61,069 bases of DNA from JBCCQH01 sp039024435 (GCA_039024435.1 JBCCQH010000033.1:1-61069); one strand, 5' to 3'. Positions 26,018 through 33,803 are shown, counted from the first letter of the stretch. Notes: a model not told the origin generated them from the sequence alone. A program made the numbers and translations.

Positions 26018-27513
26018 CTTACTCCCCTCCCCCCGGTGGTATTGCGCCGCATGGTCGGCGGCAGGTCCATATAGAAGCGGTCCGACACCGCCAGATCCCG
26101 AAAGCCAGGCAGGATGCCGCTGTTCCAGCCGCCGCCCCGGTGCCCCGCCCCCATCGCCGCAGGCCAACCGGCAGCATTTGCATTGCCCTGCGCGTCCAGG
26201 ATACCGTCGCCGCATTCGCCCGTAAAAAGCAAACCGGCCGGGGTCGGCGCGACGCAGAGTTCCCACATATTGCCGCTCAGTTCCATTGCGCCCCAGTATC
26301 CGGCCCCCGCACCCAAGCGATCCGTGGCCGCACCCGCCGCAAATCCGCACCGCAATGGCCCCTGCGGTCCCGCGTACCCGTGGCTCGCCAATCCCGCCGC
26401 CGAATTGCCCGCCTCACTGACCCGCTCGGTTGCGGTGCCATCGTCCAAGACCGTATTCGCATCGATGATCGCACCCGTCCCCCAGGCAAATTCACCCGTG
26501 ACCGGTTCCAGCGGGCCGCGACACGCCTTTTCAAATTCAAATTCAGTCATGGGACGCAGCGCCGCCCAGTCGAGGTAAGCGACCACATCGTCCCAATTCA
26601 GGTAATTGCACGCCCGATTCTGCCCGTCGCCGGGCCCATCGTCAGTGTCATCGCCGGCAAGGTTGTGGGCAATCAAGGCTCCCGAATTATTGCTTTCCGG
26701 ATTACCCGGCCAGCCGATCCGCAATCCATTCCGGAACCCCGGCTCTACCGCCAACAACAAAGCGCCCCGCTCCGAATCCGGTGGGGCCGCCATCCGCACC
26801 GCTTGCTGGGCATAGGTCAGGGTACTCAGGAAGTCCCCGTACTGCTGCTGGCTGATTTCGTACTTCATGCAATAGAACCCCGCGTAGCCCTTGGGCCAGG
26901 CTTCCGGAACCGCGGTCGCGGACCCGGAAACTGCGTCCGCCGCCAGTTCGTCCGGCCGGCTCCCAAAGTTGATGGTCCCCTCCGAGGTCACCCGAAATGG
27001 ACTGACGCCGTCGCCCGCGGTCAGGCGCTGGTTGCTACCGCCATCACCCAACCAGAAGGGCCCTTCCGGTACGTAGACCATCTCAATGGCTCCGATGAGA
27101 AATTGGATCTGGGCCGCCGATTCCAGGGGCTCCCGCAGCACCAGGGTGACTTCCGTCGGGGGAATGTCACCCGCACCGGCCAGGGCAGGAAGCAAAAATA
27201 CCCCTTTGCCATCCGGGACAGGCTGGATGCGCAGGATCTCCGGGTTGCGGCTCAGGTGCTCCGGCTCGGGTGATAGGTCCAGGTGGTCCCAAACGAAGTT
27301 GAAGTCGCGCTTGAGAAAAATCCAAACGGCATCGTGGTTGCCGGGGGCGCTCATTGTGTCGAGGTTCCAGGCATTTTTCCAGGAAACGGTAAAGGTGATT
27401 TCGGCAAATGTCTCAGTGTTCAGGCTCACCTTTTCGATGGACACGCCGTTGGCCCGGGACCGGCCGGGCAGGAGGCACCACAAGAGCAGTAGGGCGGCGA
27501 AAGTTCTTCTCAT
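26014..27513 (-). CDS. SUMF1/FGE-fold secreted protein without catalytic cysteines, in the B12 operon
   Basis: A 499-residue protein with a signal peptide (MRRTFAALLLLWCLLPGRSR). Residues about 20-140 form a separate N-terminal region of unknown fold. The SUMF1 domain follows: IEMVYVPEGPFWLGDGGSNQ, GFYCMKYEISQQQYGDFLST, LRPMTEFEFEKACRGPLEPV, GYWGAMELSGNMWELCV, and GHRGGGWNSG near the end. True formylglycine-generating enzymes have a catalytic Cys pair near this C-terminus; here that stretch has none, so a binding or structural role is more likely than catalysis. It is gene 2 of the riboswitch operon and overlaps gene 3 by ATGA. Confidence 0.85.
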   Translation of the reverse strand: MRRTFAALLLLWCLLPGRSRANGVSIEKVSLNTETFAEITFTVSWKNAWNLDTMSAPGNHDAVWIFLKRDFNFVWDHLDLSPEPEHLSRNPEILRIQPVPDGKGVFLLPALAGAGDIPPTEVTLVLREPLESAAQIQFLIGAIEMVYVPEGPFWLGDGGSNQRLTAGDGVSPFRVTSEGTINFGSRPDELAADAVSGSATAVPEAWPKGYAGFYCMKYEISQQQYGDFLSTLTYAQQAVRMAAPPDSERGALLLAVEPGFRNGLRIGWPGNPESNNSGALIAHNLAGDDTDDGPGDGQNRACNYLNWDDVVAYLDWAALRPMTEFEFEKACRGPLEPVTGEFAWGTGAIIDANTVLDDGTATERVSEAGNSAAGLASHGYAGPQGPLRCGFAAGAATDRLGAGAGYWGAMELSGNMWELCVAPTPAGLLFTGECGDGILDAQGNANAAGWPAAMGAGHRGGGWNSGILPGFRDLAVSDRFYMDLPPTMRRNTTGGRGVR

Positions 27514-27540
27514 GGTGATCGTTTTCGTTCGGTAATTTAA

Positions 27541-27588
27541 TCATTTCCTGAGGGACCAGCGTCGGGCTGGTTTCCCCTCAGGAAATGA
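27541..27588 (-). terminator. Large intra-operon hairpin between genes 1 and 2 of the B12 operon (attenuator or stabiliser)
   Basis: TCATTTCCTGAGG (27541-27553) pairs perfectly with CCTCAGGAAATGA (27576-27588), with an inner ACCAGC/GCTGGT stem. On the minus strand it is followed by TTAAATT, not a full T-run. It may cut back transcription after gene 1 or protect its 3' end; the downstream genes lack an obvious promoter of their own. Confidence 0.5.
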
Positions 27589-27609
27589 AAACGGTTTGCT
27601 TGGTGGAGA

Positions 27610-28875
27610 CTATTGGGCCGCTTTGATGAAGCGCTTGGTCTGCGTTCCGGCTTTCTCCCGAATGGTCAACAGGTAAGTGCCCGCCGGAAGTGCATCCACA
27701 TTCAATTCGGCTTGCTGCTGGAGCCGCGTTTCCGGCACAACATTGCGTCCCAACAGATCGCGCACTTCTACCGTCGCCGCTCCATTGCCCCGGCGCTGCA
27801 GATACAGAGTGGAAGCGGTGGGATTCGGCCAGAAGGTAACGTCAGAAACGGCTTCGGTCGCACTTTCGGCGGAAATCGGTAGCGGGGTGTAGAGGGCGAT
27901 GGCTTCCGGAGAAATGCCGACCTCTACGCTGTCGATCACCATGCCCATTGAGGAGTAGCGGTAAAGCCGCCCAAAAGTGGCAAAGTCGGTCGCGGTCAGG
28001 AAGTAGTCACCGTTGACAGCATCCGCCGCAATCGCCTGCCAGTTGCCGGAAACGACGTTCGTGCTGAGGAAAAACGCGCCTTGCATATTGTAGGAAGCAA
28101 GGTTACCGTTTGCGGTCAGGTAGATGTTGCCATCGCCATTGGTGACCCCATTGCGGAGGCTGAAGTTCTCGCGGAAATGCTGCAACTGCGCATTGGCGAC
28201 GGTGTAGCGGGAAATGTAGCCGGCGGGACTGCCAAAAGCGAGCGGGCTGACGGTCCAGATGTCGTCGCCGAACTGGATCACGCGCGAGATACCGACCCCA
28301 AAGGTGTCGAAAGAAATCTCACGCACGAGTTGTCCGTTGGTCAGATCGATGACCGCTAAGTCGCCGGTGGTGTTGCCGAATGATCCCGGTACCGCCACAA
28401 AAGCGGTGTCCTGGAAAGTCGCGATTCCTTCGCACTGTCCGGAGATGCCCGACACCGCGTAGTCAAACGTCAGGTCACTTTTGTTAAATGCCTGGACCCA
28501 GTCGCTGCTGGCCCCAAATCCGCGCGTAACCAGAAGCTTGTCCTGGTAGATGGCGAGCTTGCGTACGCCGCTAAGGGGGGCGGTCGCAAGGCGCTGCCGG
28601 CCAGCCAAGTCGTACTTCACCAGGAAGGAATCGGCCGCAAGATAGGCGGTGTCACCTTCGATGATGAGGTCCTGGACCGAACTCGCGGGCACGGAATCCA
28701 GCACCGTGTAGGTGTCATTGACAATGTCCCAACTGGCAATCGACGCGAAATTGTTCGGACCAAATACGCCACCGTTGGCCACAATGACCTGGGTCGGGGC
28801 TTGCGCTGAAGCACGAGAACCGAATAGGCCCACGCCCAGCGCCAGGAAAAAAAATCGAAGTAAAGAGGATCTCAT
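27610..28875 (-). CDS. T9SS-sorted beta-propeller protein, first gene of the B12 riboswitch operon (BtuG-like)
   Basis: A 421-residue protein from the ATG at 28873-28875 with a signal peptide ending SRASAQ. The propeller starts QVIVANGGVFGPNNFASIAS, then AYLAADSFLVKYDLAGRQRL, DTAFVAVPGSFGNTTGDLAV and NIYLTANGNLASYNMQGAFF, a DUF5074/BtuG-like pattern similar to the lipoprotein at the operon's end. The last ~80 residues (FWPNPTASTLYLQRRGNGAA, AGTYLLTIREKAGTQTKRFI) are a T9SS type A sorting domain, so it should be exported and attached to the surface or released. Binding of B12 is inference from regulation and resemblance. Confidence 0.82.
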   Translation of the reverse strand: MRSSLLRFFFLALGVGLFGSRASAQAPTQVIVANGGVFGPNNFASIASWDIVNDTYTVLDSVPASSVQDLIIEGDTAYLAADSFLVKYDLAGRQRLATAPLSGVRKLAIYQDKLLVTRGFGASSDWVQAFNKSDLTFDYAVSGISGQCEGIATFQDTAFVAVPGSFGNTTGDLAVIDLTNGQLVREISFDTFGVGISRVIQFGDDIWTVSPLAFGSPAGYISRYTVANAQLQHFRENFSLRNGVTNGDGNIYLTANGNLASYNMQGAFFLSTNVVSGNWQAIAADAVNGDYFLTATDFATFGRLYRYSSMGMVIDSVEVGISPEAIALYTPLPISAESATEAVSDVTFWPNPTASTLYLQRRGNGAATVEVRDLLGRNVVPETRLQQQAELNVDALPAGTYLLTIREKAGTQTKRFIKAAQ

Positions 28876-28994
28876 AGTGTTTATTGATAGAAATGAAACT
28901 ATGAGCCCTCGGGAAAACAGAGGGGAACCGTACCGAAGTATTGCTCCATCGCTTTTCACCCGAAAGCTCTGAAACCACTGTCGTTCCTAAGGAC
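28876..28994 (-). promoter_or_regulatory. Linker/expression platform between riboswitch aptamer and first gene
   Basis: About 120 nt separate the aptamer from the ATG. On the minus strand CTGTC/GACAG (about 28982-28998) and CCCTC/GAGGG (about 28908-28928) can form hairpins. No T-run follows, so translational control is likelier than termination. Confidence 0.4.
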
Positions 28995-29175
28995 AGCTTC
29001 AATGACCAGGCAGGTCTTCTGGCTTCCCTGACTTGGCACCTTCCCGCCTCCCCAAGGAGACAGTGGCTTGATCGCCAATGGATCCGCGGACGGACCCGGG
29101 TTACAGCAGCGGGGACTGCTCCGGATTCTCACCGGATTCCCTTTTAAGACCACCGCACGCGGTGGCCACCTGATG
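28995..29175 (-). ncRNA. Cobalamin (B12) riboswitch aptamer
   Basis: Read on the minus strand, all hallmark elements occur in order: a GGTGGCCACC-type arm (29150-29172), AGGGAATCCGGTGAGAATCC (about 29125-29145), the core CCGCTGCTGTAA (about 29101-29115), GCCACTG (29061-29067), GGGAAGGTGCCAAGTCAG (about 29027-29045) and the B12 box AGCCAGAAGACCTGCC (about 29009-29025). The family binds adenosyl- or methylcobalamin and shuts down B12 uptake genes when B12 is plentiful. It precedes the five-gene operon ending at 22489. Boundaries are approximate. Confidence 0.95.
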
Positions 29176-29178
29176 TCG

Positions 29179-29186
29179 CAAAGGTA
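29179..29186 (-). promoter_or_regulatory. -7 box driving the riboswitch operon
   Basis: TACCTTTG on the minus strand matches TAnnTTTG exactly and would start the transcript just before the aptamer (about 29172-29175). A TTG lies 23 bp further upstream (29210-29212), slightly far for a -33 element. Confidence 0.55.
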
Positions 29187-29374
29187 GGAAATTTGTAATA
29201 GTATTGGAGCAAGGTTTGGATGGACGAAAATTTTGCCGGAGACACCCGGATTTTCCCCGCCTTGCGTGGCGGTGGCCCATTTGCCCGGTCCATCACCGAC
29301 CGCATGTTCCGCATTTTGAGTAACTTCACCTTGGTTGGGTGTGCCTCCACAATCGAAATACTCGATCAAGAAAC

Positions 29375-29974
29375 ATGGACATCGAAGCTTACAGATCCAT
29401 CGTTGCCGCCCGGGTCCGCGAACGGGCTCCCCTCCGCATGGAAGAGGATTTGATCGCGGCTTACCTGGACATTTTACAGTTCCGGCCGGTGCGCAAGAAG
29501 CAATACCTGGTCCAACCGGGATTTCCCAATCTGGACCAAATCTACGTGGTGGAAGGGGCTTTTCGGGCGTTTTTTATCGACAGTGAGGGCAAAGAACAGA
29601 CCATTCAGTTTGCCGTCGAAGATTGGTACATCAGCGACACGCACAGCTATCTGACCGGCGAGCCCGCGACCCTTTTCGTCGAAGCGCTGGAAGATGGCGT
29701 CGTGGCCTTGCTTCCCAAAGAAGCGTTCGAAGCGCTCTGCGATGCCCATCCCAAATGGCAAAAAGCGACGCGCATCGTGATCCAGCGCGGATTTGCCTAC
29801 GCCCAGAAGCGCCTGGTGGCCAATCTGCAGAAGTCCGCCGAAGAGCGCTACCGGGACTTTGTCCGGGCCTACCCCCAGATAGAGATGCGGGTGCCCCGCC
29901 ACGCCCTGGCTTCCTACCTGAACATGAGCCAGGAGTATCTGAGCAAGGTGCGCAAAAAGCTCCTCCAAAAATAA
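29375..29974 (+). CDS. Crp/Fnr-family transcriptional regulator
   Basis: A 199-residue protein from the ATG at 29375 (MDIEAYRS); an in-frame Met 36 nt upstream gives an untypical N-terminus. The cyclic-nucleotide-binding fold spans about residues 30-140 (RKKQYLVQPGFPNLDQIYVV, then GKEQTIQFAVEDWYISD). The C-terminal helix-turn-helix is MRVPRHALASYLNMSQEYLS followed by KVRKKLLQK. No Fe-S cysteine cluster is present, so it is not an FNR-type oxygen sensor; the effector is unknown. A palindrome fitting the family operator lies 28 bp after its stop and in front of the next gene. Confidence 0.9.
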   Translation: MDIEAYRSIVAARVRERAPLRMEEDLIAAYLDILQFRPVRKKQYLVQPGFPNLDQIYVVEGAFRAFFIDSEGKEQTIQFAVEDWYISDTHSYLTGEPATLFVEALEDGVVALLPKEAFEALCDAHPKWQKATRIVIQRGFAYAQKRLVANLQKSAEERYRDFVRAYPQIEMRVPRHALASYLNMSQEYLSKVRKKLLQK

Positions 29975-30001
29975 TCCCTTCCCCCGACCATTTTTTCGCG
30001 G

Positions 30002-30031
30002 ATAAAATCTTGAACTGGTTCAAGATTTTAT
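30002..30031 (+). promoter_or_regulatory. Crp/Fnr-type palindrome upstream of the NTF2-like gene
   Basis: ATAAAATCTTGAAC and GTTCAAGATTTTAT form a perfect 14-bp inverted repeat around TG. Its core TTGAACTGGTTCAA fits TTGA-N6-TCAA, the Crp/Fnr operator form. CATTTTTG at 30043-30050 is a 7/8 match to the -7 box, placing the palindrome near -40, the class II activator position. The same repeat could also terminate the regulator's own transcript. Confidence 0.55.
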
Positions 30032-30091
30032 GTAATCCAGTTCATTTTTGTTGTGGCGTTCTACTCGGTTCTTTGTCATAAATCATTACCG

Positions 30092-30652
30092 ATGAAACAT
30101 CAATTGCAACGAAATTTCATTCTCATCTTAATTGTTATGGCAACCACCACGCACCTCACCGCCCAGATCGGTTCGGGCAAGCGCCCATTGACCCTGGAAA
30201 ATCACCTCGAAGAAAAGTGGTCCCAAACGGAGACCAATCATGTGAACGTCGTCATCGACTTCATCGAACACCTCATGAATCAGCACGACTTCGAGTACAT
30301 CGCGCGGGAATTTGGCAGCTCCCGCTACAAGCAGCACAACCGTTCCATGACCGACGGGATCGCCGGGGTGATCGAGGTCGTCAGCGGAGTGGTCAAGCGC
30401 TACCCGGAATACGGCTACGATGTGCGCCGCATCATTCCCAGCCGGGACTACGTCTACGTCCACAGCCACGTGACCATGAAGGCCAAGCACCGCGGCAACG
30501 ACAAAAAGGGCTACAACATCATGGATGTCTGGCGCCTGGAAGATGGCCGGCTCGTCGAGCATTGGGATGCGGTTCAGCCTTTGAACGGATTCTGGCGGTT
30601 TTACAGTTGGCTCACCGGCGGGAAGATTCGCAATGCGAATACGCCATTCTGA
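30092..30652 (+). CDS. Secreted NTF2/SnoaL-like protein
   Basis: A 186-residue protein from the ATG at 30092, giving the N-terminal signal LILIVMATTTHLTAQ; a Met 13 codons upstream is in frame but less likely. The body matches the NTF2-like SnoaL group: NVVIDFIEHLMNQHDFEYIA, SSRYKQHNRSMTDGIAGVIE, then VYVHSHVTMKAKHRGND and the closing IMDVWRLEDGRLVEHWDAVQ. Such proteins are often small-molecule hydrolases or isomerases, but no substrate is suggested. It probably depends on the adjacent Crp/Fnr regulator through the palindrome before it. A terminator follows its stop by about 60 bp. Confidence 0.85.
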   Translation: MKHQLQRNFILILIVMATTTHLTAQIGSGKRPLTLENHLEEKWSQTETNHVNVVIDFIEHLMNQHDFEYIAREFGSSRYKQHNRSMTDGIAGVIEVVSGVVKRYPEYGYDVRRIIPSRDYVYVHSHVTMKAKHRGNDKKGYNIMDVWRLEDGRLVEHWDAVQPLNGFWRFYSWLTGGKIRNANTPF

Positions 30653-30710
30653 GTACGCGACCGGCCGGATCAGCCCCTGGGCGATGCCCGGCTCCGGGCA
30701 GGAACCGTAC

Positions 30711-30758
30711 CTCCACAAAAAAAGCGCTCCCGAATCCGGAAGCGCTTTTTTTGTGGAG
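30711..30758. terminator. Bidirectional intrinsic terminator
   Basis: CTCCACAAAAAAAGCGCT (30711-30728) pairs with AGCGCTTTTTTTGTGGAG (30741-30758) around a 12-nt loop. A7 and T7 tracts in the arms let it end the NTF2-like gene on the plus strand and the hypothetical gene on the minus strand. Confidence 0.9.
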
Positions 30759-30772
30759 AGAGCCGAGAAAGC

Positions 30773-31135
30773 TCAGTCGGTAATGTGCGGGGCTTTTTCC
30801 TCAGCGGTCAAGATTTCGACCTTGTGGGCGGTCCATTCTGCACCGGATCCTTTGCCCCCAACTGGAGCGCCGTACACCAGGCCTCCCATCGCCCCGCCGA
30901 CCACATTGCCGACGTAAGCACTGATGGATTGGCGGTTACCTTCGAACATTCCAATCGCCAGGGAAATATAACTGGTGCTCCCCAAGGTCTGATAGGTTCC
31001 GAAAAACTTTGTACCCTCAACGTCGATCTCAATGGTTCCGTGGTTGTCGCCCGTGGCAGTAAAGTGTGCCGGAAATTTGTACCCGCCACCAAAGGTTTGG
31101 TGGATGATCCAAGTACCTTCAAGGTTATGAGACAT
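30773..31135 (-). CDS. Small hypothetical protein, possibly lipocalin-like
   Basis: A 120-residue protein from the ATG at 31133-31135 (MSHNLEGTWIIHQTFGGGYK); the longer frame upstream is unlikely coding. The pattern LEGTW followed by alternating strands (FPAHFTATGDNHGTIEIDVE, GTKFFGTYQTLGSTSYISLA) suggests a small beta-barrel or beta-sandwich. The middle is glycine-rich (VGNVVGGAMGGLVYGAPVGG). It has no signal peptide, so it is probably cytoplasmic. The sequence just before the start (31139-31154) repeats half of the Crp/Fnr-type palindrome. Function unknown. Confidence 0.65.
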   Translation of the reverse strand: MSHNLEGTWIIHQTFGGGYKFPAHFTATGDNHGTIEIDVEGTKFFGTYQTLGSTSYISLAIGMFEGNRQSISAYVGNVVGGAMGGLVYGAPVGGKGSGAEWTAHKVEILTAEEKAPHITD

Positions 31136-31458
31136 AATTTGAACTGGTTTTGAATAATTCCTACTCTGTTTTCGGGGCTTTTCGGATTCCGCCCATAGTG
31201 AAGCCATTGCTTAAATTTTAATCCTTACATCACACCAACAATATAGTATTTTACTGTCTCATTGTAAATTTTCTAATGCATTAATAATCTTTATAAAGAT
31301 ATTTCGACAGGGAAACTGCTTCGTGGAAATTACCCCTCCCAACCGCACAGCGCGCGCACAGCGTGCGGCCGGAGATGCCCCCCGTATTTTGTGAATCAGC
31401 GATTTCGTCGTAGATTTTGCCCTGTGCGTTGACCAGTCCATTCCTCAACCTTGAACCT
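31136..31458. other. AT-rich divergent intergenic region
   Basis: About 320 bp between two divergent genes. 31210-31305 is AT-rich and probably contains both promoters, but no exact TAnnTTTG box is present in the relevant orientation. TTGAACTGGTTTTGAA (31139-31154) resembles the Crp/Fnr-type site at 30010. I see no ORF worth calling. Confidence 0.3.
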
Positions 31459-32580
31459 ATGCGAACCTTCCCCCGATTTCTGCTGTCCCTGATTGCGGTC
31501 CTCTGCGTTGCGGAGGCCGCGCGGGCCCAATCCGAGCGGATCAAAACCGATTTTTCATTTTCCATGCGGACGGCGCTGCACCTGGGCGGCGACCGCTTCC
31601 TGCTCGCGGGAGGGGAGGTGTTCATGCAGAAGCCCATTTATAAGTCTTACGCCAAGCCCCGGCTGGTACTTTGGCGGTCCGGTGCGGGGGTAGAGTGGGT
31701 CAAAGAGCCTCCGGTAAAGCAAATTGAGAAAATCACCACGCTGCTGCGCTTGCGGGACGGCCAGATCCTGGCGGCGGGGCTGAAAATCCGGGATCCGCAG
31801 GTCTTGCTGTTCCTGGATGAGGCAGGCGAGGTCAATAAGGTGGTGCGGTTGCCCTACGTCGGCATCACCCACCAGATCATCGAGCTGGAAGAGGATTTGC
31901 TGCTGGCCGGGACCTACGAGAGCCTGGCGGGAGATGTGTTTGGGGTGATTCAAATCAAGCGCAGCGGCGAACTGGTGTGGGGCTGGGACGTGCGCGGACG
32001 GGAATTGGGGCGGATCAACGCCTGGGACAATACCGTCAGAGAGATCATTCCCCATGCGGGCGGCTACTACCTCGGTGCCAGCAGCGGCCACGAGGCCATC
32101 GCGGCATCACTGGACCGAAATGGAAAAGAAATCTGGCGCACCTACGTCGACACGCTGTACTCGGATGGCAAAGGGGTCCTGTTGCACTCTTCGGGGGACA
32201 TCTGGGTCACCGGACAGGGCCAGGTGTCGCGCAACGACCGAATCGGGGGCGGCGGCATCATGGTGGCCTGTGTGTCCCCCCAAGGCAAGCTGCGGTGGAA
32301 AAAGAATTACGGCAGCTCCCACGCCTCCTACGGGCACCGCATCCTCGAGGGCAAGAAGGGCGAGGTCTACGTACTCGCGGACGACAAAGATGATTCACTG
32401 CTGATGCGGCTGGACCGCGCGGGGCGGCGTATCGTACAGAAGGCATTTTACCCGAGGATCTCCCGGTTTGTGGGTTTTCTCCGGCTCAAATCGGGGGAAT
32501 TGGTCTGGTTTCAGCAAAATGGGGACCTGCAACCGGAAAACACCTGTTATCGTTTTGAACTGGCGGAGGTGGCGCGCTAG
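31459..32580 (+). CDS. Secreted beta-propeller-like protein
   Basis: A 373-residue protein from the ATG at 31459, giving the signal peptide MRTFPRFLLSLIAVLCVAEA. Repeated strands with a DG or DxxG turn suggest a propeller: TLLRLRDGQILAAGLKIRDP, VIQIKRSGELVWGWDVRGRE, AASLDRNGKEIWRTYVDTLY, VACVSPQGKLRWKKNYGSSH, LMRLDRAGRRIVQKAFYPRI. The repeats resemble PQQ-like or WD-type blades without cofactor motifs. No sorting domain or lipobox is present, so it may be periplasmic. No partner is evident. Confidence 0.78.
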   Translation: MRTFPRFLLSLIAVLCVAEAARAQSERIKTDFSFSMRTALHLGGDRFLLAGGEVFMQKPIYKSYAKPRLVLWRSGAGVEWVKEPPVKQIEKITTLLRLRDGQILAAGLKIRDPQVLLFLDEAGEVNKVVRLPYVGITHQIIELEEDLLLAGTYESLAGDVFGVIQIKRSGELVWGWDVRGRELGRINAWDNTVREIIPHAGGYYLGASSGHEAIAASLDRNGKEIWRTYVDTLYSDGKGVLLHSSGDIWVTGQGQVSRNDRIGGGGIMVACVSPQGKLRWKKNYGSSHASYGHRILEGKKGEVYVLADDKDDSLLMRLDRAGRRIVQKAFYPRISRFVGFLRLKSGELVWFQQNGDLQPENTCYRFELAEVAR

Positions 32581-32829
32581 GCAACTTTCGGCCAGGGGAA
32601 ATATCGTAAAAATGTTCATTCCTTGAGTTTTTCGCTTTAATTATCGAAATTGTCAATCGGTTAAACTCTCCTTCCAGAGCGGTTGTGCAACAGTGTGAAC
32701 CCTTAGGTTCTCATTCGGACCATTTGTTTACTTTATGAACGTATTTGCGCATAAAAATGGTGCGATTCGTCAACAAATTCGGCGTGTATTTTTCATCGAT
32801 AATTGAATCATTATCCTGAGTTTTGCATT

Positions 32830-33309
32830 ATGGAAAAATCAAAGATCCTTGGTGAGGTTATTCGCCAGAAAATTCGGGAAGATGGTCGTACCGCGCAGTC
32901 AATTGCTCAAGAACTGGGGATGAGTCGGGGCAACCTGGACAAAATCTACCACAAGGAGTCTTTGAATTCCGATCTGCTGGCACGGTTGAGTCTCGCACTC
33001 AACTACGATTTCTTCATGCATGTCAATCCGTTTCGACAGGATGAGCACTCCAATATTCGGCAATTTGTCCCGCAACATGGACGGGCCGCGGAGGCCCAGG
33101 CTCCCTACCATACGCCGGCCGATCAGATCCGTGAGTTGGAGTTGGAACTGGATCGTGCGGTACGTGAGCTTGAATTTTTGGAACAAAACCTGTCTGACAT
33201 CAAGAAAAGTCTCGCCGACAAGGATGAAATTATCGCATTGCAAAAGGATAAGATCGGTTACCTGACCGAGCGCCTGAACAACCTAAAGGATAAAAAGGAG
33301 AAGAAGTAA
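32830..33309 (+). CDS. XRE-like HTH protein with C-terminal coiled coil, copy 1
   Basis: A 159-residue protein from the ATG at 32830. The N-terminal ~65 residues form a helix-turn-helix (VIRQKIREDGRTAQSIAQEL, GMSRGNLDKIYHKESLNSDL, then LSLALNYDFFMHVNPF). A linker leads to a predicted coiled coil from about residue 100 (IRELELELDRAVRELEFLEQ, DEIIALQKDKIGYLTERLNN), ending in a lysine tail. Copy 2 has the same architecture 107 bp downstream. The layout suggests DNA-binding oligomers; targets unknown. Upstream, GAACC-CTTA-GGTTC at about 32698 forms a small palindrome. Confidence 0.85.
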   Translation: MEKSKILGEVIRQKIREDGRTAQSIAQELGMSRGNLDKIYHKESLNSDLLARLSLALNYDFFMHVNPFRQDEHSNIRQFVPQHGRAAEAQAPYHTPADQIRELELELDRAVRELEFLEQNLSDIKKSLADKDEIIALQKDKIGYLTERLNNLKDKKEKK

Positions 33310-33416
33310 ACATTTTGCCCCTCCGCACGGCTTCGTACGAGATTCGAAGCCATCAGTAGAGTTCGAGGCATGCCCGAATGGAAGCCTGATCGGTTAACTA
33401 TTGACAAAACACGATC

Positions 33417-33803
33417 ATGGAGAAACCCATTGGCCAGATCATTAAAGACGTCTTGGAAAAAAGCGGCGTCAAGCTGACCGTTTTTGCCGGAAGAATAGGG
33501 ACCACCCGCCAAAACGTCTATAAAATCTTTGAAAAGGACAGCATCAGCACTTCGCGGTTGAAAAAGATCAGTGAAGTTCTGGAGTATGATTTCTTTGAGC
33601 ACTTCCGCATGGTGAGCAAGGACGGTGAATCGCGCTGGCCCCGGCCCAAAGAAGACATGCCGGTCCGTCCACCCCGCTACCGGGTCGCCGAACTGCAGAA
33701 GGAACTCGAAATCACCCGCGACCGCATCGAAATCCTGGAAGCCCGCCTCCGGGACAAAGAGGAGATCATCAATTTGCTGCGCGCCAAACTCGAGGAGGAC
33801 TGA
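33417..33803 (+). CDS. XRE-like HTH protein with C-terminal coiled coil, copy 2
   Basis: A 128-residue paralogue of the preceding gene: the start MEKPIGQIIKDVLEKSGVKL matches its MEKSKILGEV region, then GTTRQNVYKIFEKDSISTSR and ISEVLEYDFFEHFRMV parallel the HTH and the YDFF motif. The linker is Pro/Arg-rich, and a coiled coil (AELQKELEITRDRIEILEAR, LRDKEEIINLLRAKLEED) closes the protein. The two copies could form hetero-oligomers or regulate each other. No toxin or phage gene is nearby. Confidence 0.85.
   Translation: MEKPIGQIIKDVLEKSGVKLTVFAGRIGTTRQNVYKIFEKDSISTSRLKKISEVLEYDFFEHFRMVSKDGESRWPRPKEDMPVRPPRYRVAELQKELEITRDRIEILEARLRDKEEIINLLRAKLEED

Noticed and set aside
26014..27513. Functional formylglycine-generating enzyme
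   Set aside because: No catalytic Cys pair in the C-terminal SUMF1 region and no sulfatase in the window.
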